From Eutypa lata (taxonomy: Eukaryota > Ascomycota > Sordariomycetes > Xylariales > Diatrypaceae), in assembly GCA_022661535.1 (NCBI GenBank), contig JAKULF010000003.1:3658001-3722000 (forward strand): 64,000 nucleotides of DNA, written 5' to 3'. The notes under the pieces were generated by a model. That model made no database searches and was not told the DNA's origin. It worked only from the letters and a program-made list of their open reading frames with translations. The stretch's first letter is position 1. Each line of letters starts with the position of its first letter. Positions 49,932-61,085 of the stretch are shown in pieces. The position numbers and the translations under genes are program-made.

Positions 49932-52900
49932 ATGGCAGCAGAGCGTCCCATAGATCTCGAGGCATTGAGGGCTGCCCAGGAGGCGGCAGGCGGTGATATA
50001 GACGAGGATGTCTTTGATGAGGTTCCCGCACAGAAGGAGGAGAGAACGGCGCACCACATTCGTGCAAACAGCTCCATCATGCACTTGAAGAAGATTCTGG
50101 GTGAGTTAGTCTTAGTAACCGGGTTCACATACGCCGCTTGCCCAATCGCTGCTAGATATTTATAATCGAGATCGTACAACAGCTAACTAATCATTTTATT
50201 TCTCACGAATAGTTGCCAACAGAGGAGAAATCCGTAAGTCTCTCTTAGCCCCCCACCTTATTAGAGGGTTTTGTTTATTTTAAATATGCTGAATACTTAC
50301 ATTATTACCACAGCGATTCGAATCTTTAGAACAGCCCACGAACTTTCTCTACACACGATCGCCGTCTTTAGCTATGAGGATCGACTGAGCATGCACAGGC
50401 AGAAAGCCGACGAGGCTTATGCCATTGGAAAGCGCGGCCAATATACGCCAGTTGGAGCTTATCTGGCGGGGGATGAGATTATCAAGATCGCCCTTGAACA
50501 CGGCGCTCAAATGATTCACCCAGGTAAGTTAATGCGGGTTGACGCTTTCTTGACCCGCCCCACATTCACTAATTGGCTATCACAGGTTATGGTTTCCTGT
50601 CAGAGAACGCCGAATTCGCACGAAATGTTGAGAAGAATGGCTTGGTGGTGAGTATCTACCCATTCATTGCTCTTTATCCGTAGCGCTCGTTGTACATGCC
50701 ATGGACTTGGCTGACTTGGCGAATGCAGTTTGTTGGCCCCTCACCCACTGTGATTGACAGTCTCGGTGACAAAGTCTCCGCCCGGAAGCTTGCCATCGCT
50801 GCGCAAGTACCAGTCGTCCCTGGTACCGAAGGCGCCGTGGAGAGATTCGAGGAGGTCAAGTCCTTCACCGATGAATATGGGTTTCCCATTATTATCAAGG
50901 CAGCTTATGGTGGTGGTGGCCGCGGCATGAGAGTTGTTCGAGACCAAGCAAGCCTCAAGGAGTCGTTCGAGAGAGCCACTTCAGAGGCCAAGACTGCCTT
51001 TGGTAACGGCACCGTCTTCGTCGAGCGATTTTTGGACAAGCCAAAACACATTGAGGTTCAGCTTCTTGGGGACAACCATGGCAACATTGTGCACTTGTAC
51101 GAGCGTGACTGCTCGGTCCAACGGCGACACCAGAAGGTCGTCGAGATCGCTCCCGCCAAGGATCTTCCTGCACAGACCCGAGACGCCATCTTGGCTGATG
51201 CCGTCAAGTTGGCCAAGTCTGTCAACTACCGCAACGCGGGTACAGCCGAGTTCTTGGTCGACCAGCAGAACCGATACTACTTCATCGAGATCAACCCCCG
51301 CATCCAGGTTGAGCACACCATTACCGAGGAAATCACCGGCATTGATATCGTAGCCGCCCAGATCCAGATTGCCGCCGGTGCTACACTGCAGCAGCTTGGT
51401 CTGACCCAGGACAGGATCTCTACACGGGGTTTTGCCATCCAATGCCGAATTACCACCGAGGATCCCGCCAAGGCCTTCCAGCCCGATACTGGTAAGATCG
51501 AGGTGTACAGATCCGCTGGTGGAAACGGCGTGCGCCTGGACGGTGGAAACGGATTTGCTGGCGCTGTCATTACTCCCCATTATGACTCCATGTTGTAAGT
51601 TATTCCCGATGTATTTTTTTAAGGGGCGTGTTCGAAGAAATGGAATTCCGGGCAATCCCCATACATGACTACAATACCCCTAAAGAAGTAATTGCTAACT
51701 TTCCTGCAGGGTCAAATGTACATGGTAAGCTCTCGGAGCCATTTCTTTCCCTTTCTAGCCTGTCTTGAACACTCGTTGTCTCTGGCAATACCATTCTAGT
51801 GTGCCCAGACTCTCTAGACAGTGCTGCAAGCTCCCAAAACATACTATGAATGGTATTTACTAACTCCGAGGGCGCCAGTTCAGGTAGTACATATGAGATC
51901 AGTAGAAGGAAGATGCTGAGAGCTCGTAGGTTATTTCTGCATTTTTTTATCTTCCTTTTTACCGCTTCTTCATTCCTTGATGGCTAGTTCGGTGCTTGAG
52001 GTTGCTTGAAAGGGGGTGTTCGGGAGGAAGGAACTACCGTACACCTCCCCAGACCCATAAAAAGCAATTGCTAACTCTAAATTTTCAGTTGTGGAATTTC
52101 GAATCAGAGGAGTGAAAACCAATATTCCTTTCCTTGGTTCACTACTTACTCACCCTACTTTCATTGATGGTAACTGCTGGACAACCTTCATTGATGACAC
52201 TCCCCAGCTCTTCGATCTCATTGGCAGTCAAAACCGTGCCCAGAAATTGCTAGCGTATCTTGGCGATGTTGCCGTCAACGGAAGCAGCATCAAGGGCCAG
52301 ATTGGCGAGCCCAAGTTCAAGGGTGATATCATTATCCCTGAACTTCATGCAGAGGATGGTTCGAAGCTTGATGTTTCGCAACCCTCTAAGAAGGGGTGGA
52401 GACAGATCATCGTCGAACAAGGGCCCAAGGCCTTTGCCAAGGCTGTTCGCGACTACAAGGGTTGCCTGCTGATGGACACCACCTGGCGTGACGCTCACCA
52501 GTCTCTCCTGGCTACCCGTGTGAGAACTGTTGATCTGCTCAACATCGCGAAGGAGACCAGCCACGGTCTATCCAACCTGTACAGCTTGGAGTGTTGGGGT
52601 GGTGCCACGTTCGATGTCGCTTACCGCTTCCTCTACGAGGACCCCTGGGACAGACTCCGCAAGATGCGGAAGCTCGTGCCTAACATCCCCTTCCAGATGC
52701 TGCTTCGAGGTGCCAACGGTGTCGCTTATGCCTCCCTACCAGATAACGCTATCTACCACTTCGTCGAGCATGCTAAGAAGAATGGCGTAGATATTTTCAG
52801 AGTCTTTGATGCTCTTAACGACATTAACCAGCTTGAGGTTGGTATCAAGGCTGTACAGAAGGCTGGTGGTGTCGCCGAGGGTACCGTGTGTTATTCGGGT

Positions 52901-54439
52901 GACAGTAGGTTTTCTCATGCTTATTCAAATTATCTGCAAATGCGAATGAATTACTAACTCTAAATGTTGCAGTGCTAAACCCAAAGAAGAAGTACAACCT
53001 CGAGTACTATCTCAGTCTAGTTGATAAGCTAGTCGCATTAGATATTGATGTTCTTGGCATCAAGGACATGGCTGGTGTTCTCAAGCCTTATGCTGCTACC
53101 CTTCTTGTCGGTTCCATTCGGAAGAAATATCCCGACCTCCCTATCCACGTTCACACTCACGACTCAGCCGCTACTGGTGTGGCTTCGATGGTTGCCTGTG
53201 CCCAGGCTGGCGCCGATGCTGTTGATGCTGCTACCGATAGCTTGTCTGGTATGACATCACAGCCAAGCATCAATGCCATTCTAGCTTCCCTTGAGGGCAG
53301 TGACCTCGACCCCGGACTCAATGTTGCTCACGTTCGAGCCCTAGATACCTATTGGTCGCAACTGCGGCTTTTGTATTCGCCCTTCGAGGCTCACCTCACT
53401 GGCCCTGATCCCGAGGTCTATGAGCACGAAATTCCGGGTGGTCAGCTTACGAACATGATGTTCCAGGCCTCTCAACTCGGCCTTGGCTCGCAATGGGCTG
53501 AGACCAAGAAAGCCTATGAGCATGCCAATGACCTTCTAGGTGATATCGTCAAGGTCACGCCTACTTCCAAGGTTGTTGGTGATCTTGCACAGTTTATGGT
53601 GTCCAACAAACTCACTCCCGATGCCGTTGTCGAGCGAGCTGCTGAGCTTGACTTCCCTGGGTCGGTGTATGAGTTCCTTGAAGGTATGATGGGACAGCCG
53701 TACGGCGGGTTCCCCGAGCCTCTCCGCACCAGAGCTCTGAGGAACCGCCGCAGGTTTGACAAGAGACCTGGTCTCTATCTGGACCCTGTCGACTTCAAGA
53801 AGACTCGCACTGAGCTTACTCAGAAGTGGAGTCAAATTACCGAGACAGACGTTGCCTCTCACCTGATGTATCCCAAGGTCTTCGACGACTACAAGAAGTT
53901 CATTCAGAAGTTTGGCGATCTATCCGTCCTACCGACGAAGTACTTCCTCTCCGCGCCACAGATCGGTGAGGAGTTCCACGTTGAGCTCGAGAAGGGCAAG
54001 GTTCTGATCCTGAAGCTCCTGGCCGTCGGCCCCCTGTCCGAGAACACGGGTCAACGCGAGGTCTTCTACGAGATGAACGGAGAAGTCCGCCAGGTCACCG
54101 TTGACGACAAGAAGGCCAGCGTCGAGAACGTCAGCAGGCCCAAGGCCGACGCTGGTGACTCGAGCCAGGTCGGCGCCCCGATGGCGGGTGTGCTGGTCGA
54201 GCTGCGGGTGCACGAGGGAAGCGAGGTCAAGAAGGGTGACCCGCTTGCTGTGCTGAGTGCCATGAAGATGGTAAGTAGTTCATTCTCTTTCAAGGACCTC
54301 AAGGTAAACATGCATTAACGAATAATAATAGGAAATGGTGATCTCTGCGCCGCACAACGGAAAGGTAGCGGGTCTCCAGGTGAAAGAAGGAGACTCGGTC
54401 GACGGCTCTGATCTCGTGTGCAAGATTACTAAAGCCTGA
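49932..54439 (+). CDS. PYC: Pyruvate carboxylase, cytosolic, biotin-dependent
   Basis: Converts pyruvate plus bicarbonate and ATP to oxaloacetate; anaplerotic and gluconeogenic. Ten exons: 49932-50100, 50213-50233, 50314-50523, 50586-50647, 50729-51594, 51710-51724, 51879-51925, 52089-52904, 52973-54270, 54332-54439; 3612 coding bases, 1203 residues. The biotin carboxylase domain begins at KKILVANRGEIPIRIFRTA (about 53) with the ATP-grasp loop [31 protein letters not shown] and [11 protein letters not shown]. The carboxyltransferase domain has [43 protein letters not shown] and [13 protein letters not shown]. The biotinyl domain ends the protein with the AMKM motif (biotinylated Lys about 1167, split from [12 protein letters not shown] by the last intron). 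The N-terminus lacks a mitochondrial presequence, as usual for fungi. The exons of 21, 15 and 47 bases are needed to restore VANRGEI, LVKCTC and [15 protein letters not shown]. Confidence 0.96.
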
Positions 54440-56413
54440 GTTAACCTGAACGAAAGAGTGGAGTTTCTCGAGGGTGCGTTTTGTTTACATGGCGCCCGTA
54501 CATTTTCTTTTTTTTTTTGGTTTCAGTGCGAGTGACCAATTCCAGGGAGTAGGTGAGCGAATTAAGGGAGAAAATGGATAGTCAAGTGCAGACTAGCACA
54601 AAGTTTCGTTCCGGATAATATAGCTAGGTAACCCCAGTGACAATTGTTTGTTTGAATTTTTCATAGCCTCGTGAACAACTGCTTATATGTCGCGATGTTT
54701 TATGCGTGATTCGACTGAGACATTTATATCTGTACGTTGCATTTAAGCACTATATTTGACATGACCTACTATTCTAGTAGTTAATACTTGATTTAGCATA
54801 GGCCTCGGTTAAGAAGGTAAGAAGAGTAAGAGTTGATGCGAACCTTCTTATGTAGACTGAAGTTGTTACCATATTAAAAGGCACCCTTACATGTCGAAAT
54901 TCGAATAATACAAGATTATTCTACAATAGCTAATTATTATTCCAGATTAAACAATATCAATCTCTGATTATTCGGATCCTTCCTATAGTACGACGTATAT
55001 GATAAGCATAAAATCAATAAAACCTCAACTAGGCCACAGACGCTATTCTTCAAGTTTGTAACATAATAAATTAACCAACCAGGTTCCGGCAACGATATCA
55101 TTGAAGACAGGGAGCGATGTATCCAGCGCAGCCACAGTGTCGCCTCCTACATACAGCCTTAGGCCATCTTATAATACTTCCTCACCTATAAGATAATGAC
55201 AACAGTGTTAAGTTATCACCAGCCAACCCCACCAGCATGACGATGATCCTCCTCTATTTTATACCGATAGTGTCGTGGATGTTGATATCGGTGACAACTC
55301 ATTCTCTTCTCCCCGGTGGAGCAAAAATAGCTGCTGCAGTGCCTCCTATTCGAAGAACCCCCACTACCTCCCCCCTTATTGTCTCAAGTACAAGTGCTCA
55401 GTCCCTCACTACTAGACCGTGGCAGTGCCAGCAAGTACATTGTAGTTAGGCCTCCTAGGTGGGGGATGGCTTCTGTGTGAATCATGTAGGTAGGTCGCGT
55501 GGATAGATGTTTCGGAGATAGAGGTTGGTCGTGGAGTTGCCATTACGGCATCTCCAACAAAACAGAGCGTGTGCAGATGAATGTGTAGGCATATACAGGG
55601 ACAGAAAGGCGCCCCGGCTGAGAAGGACAATGGTTCTACCCCGTGCACAAGCACAAGGAGGATACTGGTTGTAGCCTCCGACGGAATGTTCGAAGGCGCT
55701 ATTACAAGACACACACCGGCTCCTTCGGCGGCGGCGGCAACGGTAATACAATCGGATCAAATGTCGGGGAAGGTTCTGCGAATCCAAGGTCTCGCCCCCT
55801 GATTTTGTGCATCGCATGGCTACCGGTGCTAGGGGTGTCCCGAAGAGCCTTGGGTTAGAAGTCACTACTGCATGGAATATTCTTGTTAGATTTTTTGAGG
55901 ATTAGGGAGTATCGCTTTGGGGCCCTGCTCTGGTGAGGTCTAGTTAATAGAAGGATCGCTTCGATATTGGGGAAGCATATGGTGAGTCATTCTGGTCATC
56001 TCAACCGAGGGGGCCAACTTGTAACAAATGTTGTAGGACAATGAAGTAATAGTTCTAACTACAAAGAAGAAAAGCATTCCTAAGTTAGACTATCACACTG
56101 CAAACATAAAATTCGGATAGGATTTTGTCACCGGTGTGTAATCAGGTGGCCGCGTCCTGTTATGAGTCTGTTTCCTTCATCAATCACGGGTGCTGTACTA
56201 TGACTCGCATTCCAACTATCCGAAGGTGAATAATGCAGGTGTTTGTCAGTTGGTTGATGAGTACTAATAGGGGCCCACGCGCACAGCCCAAAGCATGAAA
56301 CGCATTTATCGACAAAGTTCAAAACGGATAATCCCACATAACCGACCAATCCTACCAATTCGCACCCGCAGGAAATTACTGGGACGGCACGACGCTAGAC
56401 AGCGGTATATATA
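54440..56413. other. Intergenic region with AT-rich patch
   Basis: Begins with the 3' flank of pyruvate carboxylase. About 54880-55060 is AT-rich with normal dinucleotides. ORFs around 55237-55865 on both strands are mutually overlapping shadows without similarity. Nothing else recognised. Confidence 0.4.
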
Positions 56414-57232
56414 ATGTGCCGCCAATACGTCCAAAAGGAGTGGTGCGTATGGAGTCAACATGAATGCGGTTACACGCCCTTGGCCATTCCTATACAACTA
56501 TGCGCGACAGCCACGAACATCTGTCAACCTATAGATCAAGTCGCCATACGTGACTGGCACATGATAGCGAAATGCACATGGTGTCAACGCATGGACTATT
56601 TGCTGCAGCAACTGATGAATTACGACATATTTCGAGCCACACACCAGGATCCATCGCAAGAAGAACAGGCAGATAAGGCGGCTTCCGAAGCCTTGTTAGA
56701 CACACGCCGTGAGATTGCACTGTTAGATGACCTCCTCGGGGCAGCACGGGCGGGGAATCGAGACGAGATGTACCGTGTTCTCGAATCGCTATGTGGACCG
56801 CGTACTCGAAGGCCTTATGCACAATATGACGAACACAGTCAGTATGACGAAGATAGTCAGATTGACGAAGGAAGTCAAACTGGAGAAGAAATCCCGGCTG
56901 AAGAAGTAATCCCGGCTGAAGAAGTAATCCCGGCTGAAGAAGAAATCCCGGCTGGAGAAGTAATCCCGGCTGGAGAAGAAATTCCGGCTGGAGAAGAAAT
57001 TCAGGATCTGGAATATGGGCAGTATGAGATACCAAGTTCGTATGAGATACCAAGTTGGTGGTATGAGGTACAAAATCCGTATGGGGTACAAGATTTGTAT
57101 GGGGTACAAGATTTGTATGGGGTACAAGATTTGTATGGGGTACAAGATTTGTATGAGGTACCAAGTGGGTATGACGTTGGCGACGGGCACGAAATGGGAG
57201 GCTTAATGGAAAGCCATAGTGGAATGTTGTAG
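56414..57232 (+). CDS. Hypothetical protein with two 18-bp coding tandem repeats
   Basis: Single-exon, 272 residues. The N-terminus (MCRQYVQKEWCVWSQHECGY, later CATATNICQ and CTWCQRM) resembles the small Cys/His-containing heads of many fungal orphan proteins that start MC..C..H/CG; a zinc-binding role is possible but unproven. A helical charged segment follows (EEQADKAASEALLDTRREIA, LLDDLLGAARAGNRDEMYRV). The C-terminal half is repeats: acidic QYDEHSQYDEDSQIDEGSQ, then six IPAxEx units from 18-base repeats at 56891-56998, then YEIPSxYEIPS, and four identical YGVQDL units at 57080-57151 flanked by YEVQNP and YEVPSG. No signal peptide or membrane span. A long minus-strand ORF over the same span is a shadow. 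Function is unknown; the repeat copy number is likely variable between strains. Confidence 0.65.
   Translation: MCRQYVQKEWCVWSQHECGYTPLAIPIQLCATATNICQPIDQVAIRDWHMIAKCTWCQRMDYLLQQLMNYDIFRATHQDPSQEEQADKAASEALLDTRREIALLDDLLGAARAGNRDEMYRVLESLCGPRTRRPYAQYDEHSQYDEDSQIDEGSQTGEEIPAEEVIPAEEVIPAEEEIPAGEVIPAGEEIPAGEEIQDLEYGQYEIPSSYEIPSWWYEVQNPYGVQDLYGVQDLYGVQDLYGVQDLYEVPSGYDVGDGHEMGGLMESHSGML
56891..56998 (+). repeat. Six 18-bp coding repeats (IPAEEV/IPAGEE)
   Basis: Unit ATCCCGGCTGAAGAAGTA and close variants, in frame with the host ORF. The second half of the array changes GAA to GGA (Glu to Gly), showing that sub-blocks were duplicated. Confidence 0.9.
57080..57151 (+). repeat. Four identical 18-bp coding repeats (YGVQDL)
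   Basis: Unit TATGGGGTACAAGATTTG four times without a single change, flanked by diverged copies at 57062-57079 and 57152-57169. Identity suggests recent expansion. Confidence 0.92.
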
Positions 57233-57716
57233 CAAGATTGCTACGTGCCCTCATGCCTTTGGCTGCATTGGTGATTTTGCTGGGTGGGGGTTGTTTGTCG
57301 CTGCGGGAGGGAGATAACATTGGGAAAAGCTCTGAAGACTTGGGTGCGCTGAAGTTCAAATGTCTGACGTGTGATTTCTAGGCATATCTTCCCATTAATG
57401 TGTAATGCCCAGAAATTATCCTGCTTCTCGCCATTGTTTTATTTGTAGACGGTTAAAGTTGGATTATCGAGCAGAGGAACATGTTAGGGGATGCCGTTGG
57501 AGGGTTGGCGATTGACGGGGAAAGGAGGTGCGTGCTGGGGTTTTTTCAGTCTTTCCATAGGCCGGTCCTGGATGTTAACGTAGCTATACAGTGTTATTTA
57601 CATTATTAATGCACTATAGACGTTGCTGTATGATACAACTTTGTGTGTTTAGATAAAAGCTCCTATTTTGTAGTGTAAGGTAATGTCTCTCGAGGAATAC
57701 TCCTACGTGATCAAAT
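57233..57716. other. Convergent intergenic region
   Basis: 3' flanks of the repeat-protein gene (plus) and the PTH11-like gene (minus). No feature recognised. Confidence 0.4.
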
Positions 57717-59227
57717 TCAAGAATTGGTTGTCCAGGGATATGCTTGGCTATTTGTATCTGCACTTAGACCCTGGCCAACAGGCTCCTCTCTTATTTCAAC
57801 ATGTGTGGTACGGAGAATCCCAACTTCTGTTATGGGCTGACCATGTAACCGATGCTTAGAGTCTGATGTCGTGATAGTAGTCATAGGCCGTGCTGGTAAA
57901 GCTGTTTGGCCTACCAGATTATAATCAGCTCTGCGATATTTGAACCAATATTTCAAGGTCTGCTGGTTATCACTCGGCCATCGTGAGTTTACATTGTCAT
58001 CTGATTTTTTGGGGGGTCTCAATAGCGTTGCCAGTCTCTCCATCAATTTCCATGTACCTTGGAAGGCCTTCGGGGCGGCAGGCATGCAAAAAGCAACGAT
58101 TGTAAATGTCATCTCGGCGTAACACCAGATTGTGATCCCGGATTGGTTGTAGACGTCCTCATCGCGTTGGAGATAGTTGACTCCCTCAACAAGTCGTCCG
58201 GTTGCACAAGCGCATACACTATCATAACCATATGGGTTAGCACTCTTTGGAAAGGGGTGATTCTGGACGAGAGAGCCGGGATGCTGCATACATTACACCA
58301 GAAGTAAACACCAGCGCTATACCAATTTTCTTTTTTGTAGACATTTGCAAACGCCAAATGATCTTTTGCGGGAGAGCCACGATAGCAATATCCGAACCCA
58401 AGTTGATGATTGAACCGCCGATCCACACTGGTTTGTAATCGAGGCAGCTTCCCCCTACAATGGTCTTGTCCCAGATCTTTGCATGTGGCAGGCAACTGAA
58501 GTTGATTACCAAGATGCTTATTACGTAGAACAGCACGTTCACCGCTGCTAGGCCGTGGCATACGTAGAAAAAGGTGTTTCGCAGCTGACATGGGACGAAT
58601 ATTCGCGTCCATTCTTTCAGAATACAAACTTTCATAGTCATCATGGTAACGTGATATAGGGTGTTGATAATATGAAGAGTCTGAGATTCCATAAGTTAGC
58701 AGGCATACATGGTCCCCAAGAGGTTGAGCGTACAAACAAAACGTCCGACAGGTCTCTGGCCTGAATATCCCATTGGTGGACATAGAAGCCATGTGCATTG
58801 ATGTAGTGAAAGAGGCCATAGGTGTAGCCAGCATAAAACCCCTATCATGAAGTCAGCAATTCTCAACGTCCCCATTATTTCGACAAGAACGTCATAAGGG
58901 GTGATTGGGGCGACAACTGACCAGTGTAACAAAGGCTAGAACTATGAAAAGTCAGCAATGTACACTGCACTTCTACCTCTAAGTGACAGGAACTTTACCG
59001 TCTTCGAAAAACACCTTTCTCGAACAGAACACCTTCGAATATACACGTAAAGGAACAATAAGAGAGGCAAAAGTAAGGCAGATAGCAAGAGCACTAAGAC
59101 CGGACGCATTGTGGTTTTCTGGATGCGAGAAATTTGGAATTACGCCTTCGGGGGGCGAGAGGGCAGGCCCGTTTAGAATCTGTTCCCGCTCATCTTCGGG
59201 CAGATTCCAAACGCCTTCGAGAAACAT
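57717..59227 (-). CDS. PTH11-like integral membrane protein, fungal rhodopsin domain
   Basis: Seven-helix plasma-membrane protein of the large fungal PTH11/rhodopsin-domain family, some members of which act in surface sensing and pathogenic development. Exons in order: 59227-58999, 58941-58922, 58841-58734, 58680-58292, 58218-57717; introns 57, 80, 53 and 73 bases; 1248 coding bases, 415 residues. Family text: LNGPALSPPEGVIPNF then helix SGLSALAICLTFASLIVPLR with RVYSKVF; the short exon 2 gives VLAFVTL; exon 3 gives GFYAGYTYGLFHYINAHGFY and VHQWDIQARDLSDVLF; then FFYVCHGLAAVNVLFYVISI, GGSIINLGSDIAIVALPQ, WRLQMSTKKKIGIALVFTSG and IVCACATGRLVEGVNYLQRD; last helix ITIWCYAEMTFTIVAFCMPA. The tail is cytoplasmic and hydrophilic. 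No N-terminal CFEM domain. An alternative in-frame Met lies 11 codons upstream (59260). Ligand unknown. Confidence 0.85.
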
Positions 59228-61085
59228 GTTGCTTCCTGTGTAGGATACCTTACATTTCAAGTGTAAAGGAAGGAAAACTTGGTGGACGGGCCTGAACCGT
59301 GTCGAACCATATATAACACAAACTATAATTCACCCAAGACAATCTTAAAGTTAAGGCGACCTGGGATAGTTTCTAGAGTATGGTTTAACCTCATTTCTAA
59401 GCGAGAAAAATGTTCACGTGTGGTCATGAGGTTATTTCTAAGAAATGTAACTAACAGCTAAATATATTCCTCATCAGAAAGCGGCGAAGGATTCTGTGGC
59501 CGACAGACAAGAATGTAAACACTGCCCTCAAGCGAGTAAGGGATATTCCAACCAGGCAGCCGGATACCATTGTTTATTTCATAAACATGGCAAATGGCAT
59601 AACAACCTCTTACATTCTTATATATAGCTTATGTGGTGTACCAACCACCATTTCAGGTGCTACATATGAGGTCTCCAAAGTTGCATTAGCCACTTAAAAA
59701 TAAAAAAGCCACTGCCCAAGTAATTAGAAGTCTGCTAAGCGAAAACTATGGCACGAATAGAATCTTTCGCTGTACTTATCTCCTGGCTACAGTAACACAG
59801 GTCTCCATATTTCCCCCTTTTCCTTGTCCCTTCTTCACGTGGGACTAAATCTACCCCGCTAGTTAACACACGTCAACCGTAGTTGAGTTATATGGAGTGG
59901 GTTAATACCGCTTGCTTACTTCTAACACTTAGGTGTGTATCTTCCGTATAATATGTTATTAAGAAGTTGTATCAATTGTGTTGGCATGTACTTGTCACAA
60001 ACCATTGCGTTGCCTCCTCCATTTCTTGTTGTTGGTATCTTAAGGCGTTTGGCAACGGCGCTGTACTCACCGAAGTTCACATATGTTAATACTACCAACT
60101 GCATAAAGAGAGGAGGATATCATAGGCTGTCATATATATGCGACCAAATCTGCGGGTAGAATAAGTGCCAACAGATGTTTCAGCTTCAATTCTCGCTCAA
60201 ACATGTTATACATTCACCCACCTAACTTAAACTTGGCTGTCTAGGTGGCTTGACTTCATCCTAAGTGCAAGATTCATGCCTTAAACCGTAGCTGATATTT
60301 TCCCTGTCTTCATCGTGCATCAAATATGCATGCTAAAGTCCGTACCACCTACCTACTTAGGTAGGTAATCATTAACTTAACACCCGCCTCAGCCCATATT
60401 TACTCTGTATTGACGCCTTATATAGCATCCTCCGGTGCTATTTACTTTGTATAAATATGATATATCTCTAGGGCTATCACGCCCCCTTGGATAAATTTGG
60501 AGTTGGCGCTCATGGAAAGAATGTATAATGGAAAGTGGTTGGGTAACTACTTGTAGTGTGGAATGCAGCGAAATATCTTAATTAAATTGTCACTTGCATA
60601 TTTGTGCGGCGTAGCATCTCAAATAACCCGATGTAACCTGAAAAATAACTCAAAACAGCTTCAATATAACCATCCTTGTGGCTTACCGTATCGTCGGGTC
60701 AAGAACTAACCCATAATAAGCGGTATTGTACCATCGGCGTCTTGTTACAAAGCATGGCACATGGATGTACATATTAGAAAATAGATCAGGCTGCCTATAT
60801 TCCCAATTGGATGGATATTTGAGCGAAGAATGCAAGGCAGTGTATACCCAGTTAATCTTATACAGAACAGATATGAATATGAAAGGTCCCATATCCACGT
60901 AGTACAACCCTTCTTAGACCTTTGTGCATATTCATACCTCTTGTAACTCAAAAAAAGAAAAAGATAATCAAAACCTCATATTCTTCCCATCATTCCATTC
61001 CTATGTGAGGCATAGTAGCCTCGCTGCTTTCCCTCAAAGACCCAGTTAGCTATTCGATCGGTCACACCGTACGTATTTGAGAAAT
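59228..61085. promoter_or_regulatory. Divergent intergenic region PTH11-like / P450
   Basis: Start codons face away from each other. An inverted repeat ACCTAC..GTAGGT surrounds 60348-60367 (ACCTACCTACTTAGGTAGGT). Short ORFs (59279-59461, 59935-60159, 60683-60951) lack similarity. A TATA-like CCTTATATAGC lies near 60417. Otherwise nothing recognised. Confidence 0.4.

Noticed and set aside
51595..52088. Apparent break or deletion in pyruvate carboxylase
   Set aside because: Exons 51710-51724 and 51879-51925 restore VKCTC and [15 protein letters not shown] in frame.
56529..57359. 276-codon minus-strand ORF over the repeat protein
   Set aside because: The 18-base repeats keep all frames open; the plus frame has a better start, a Cys head and a charged helix.
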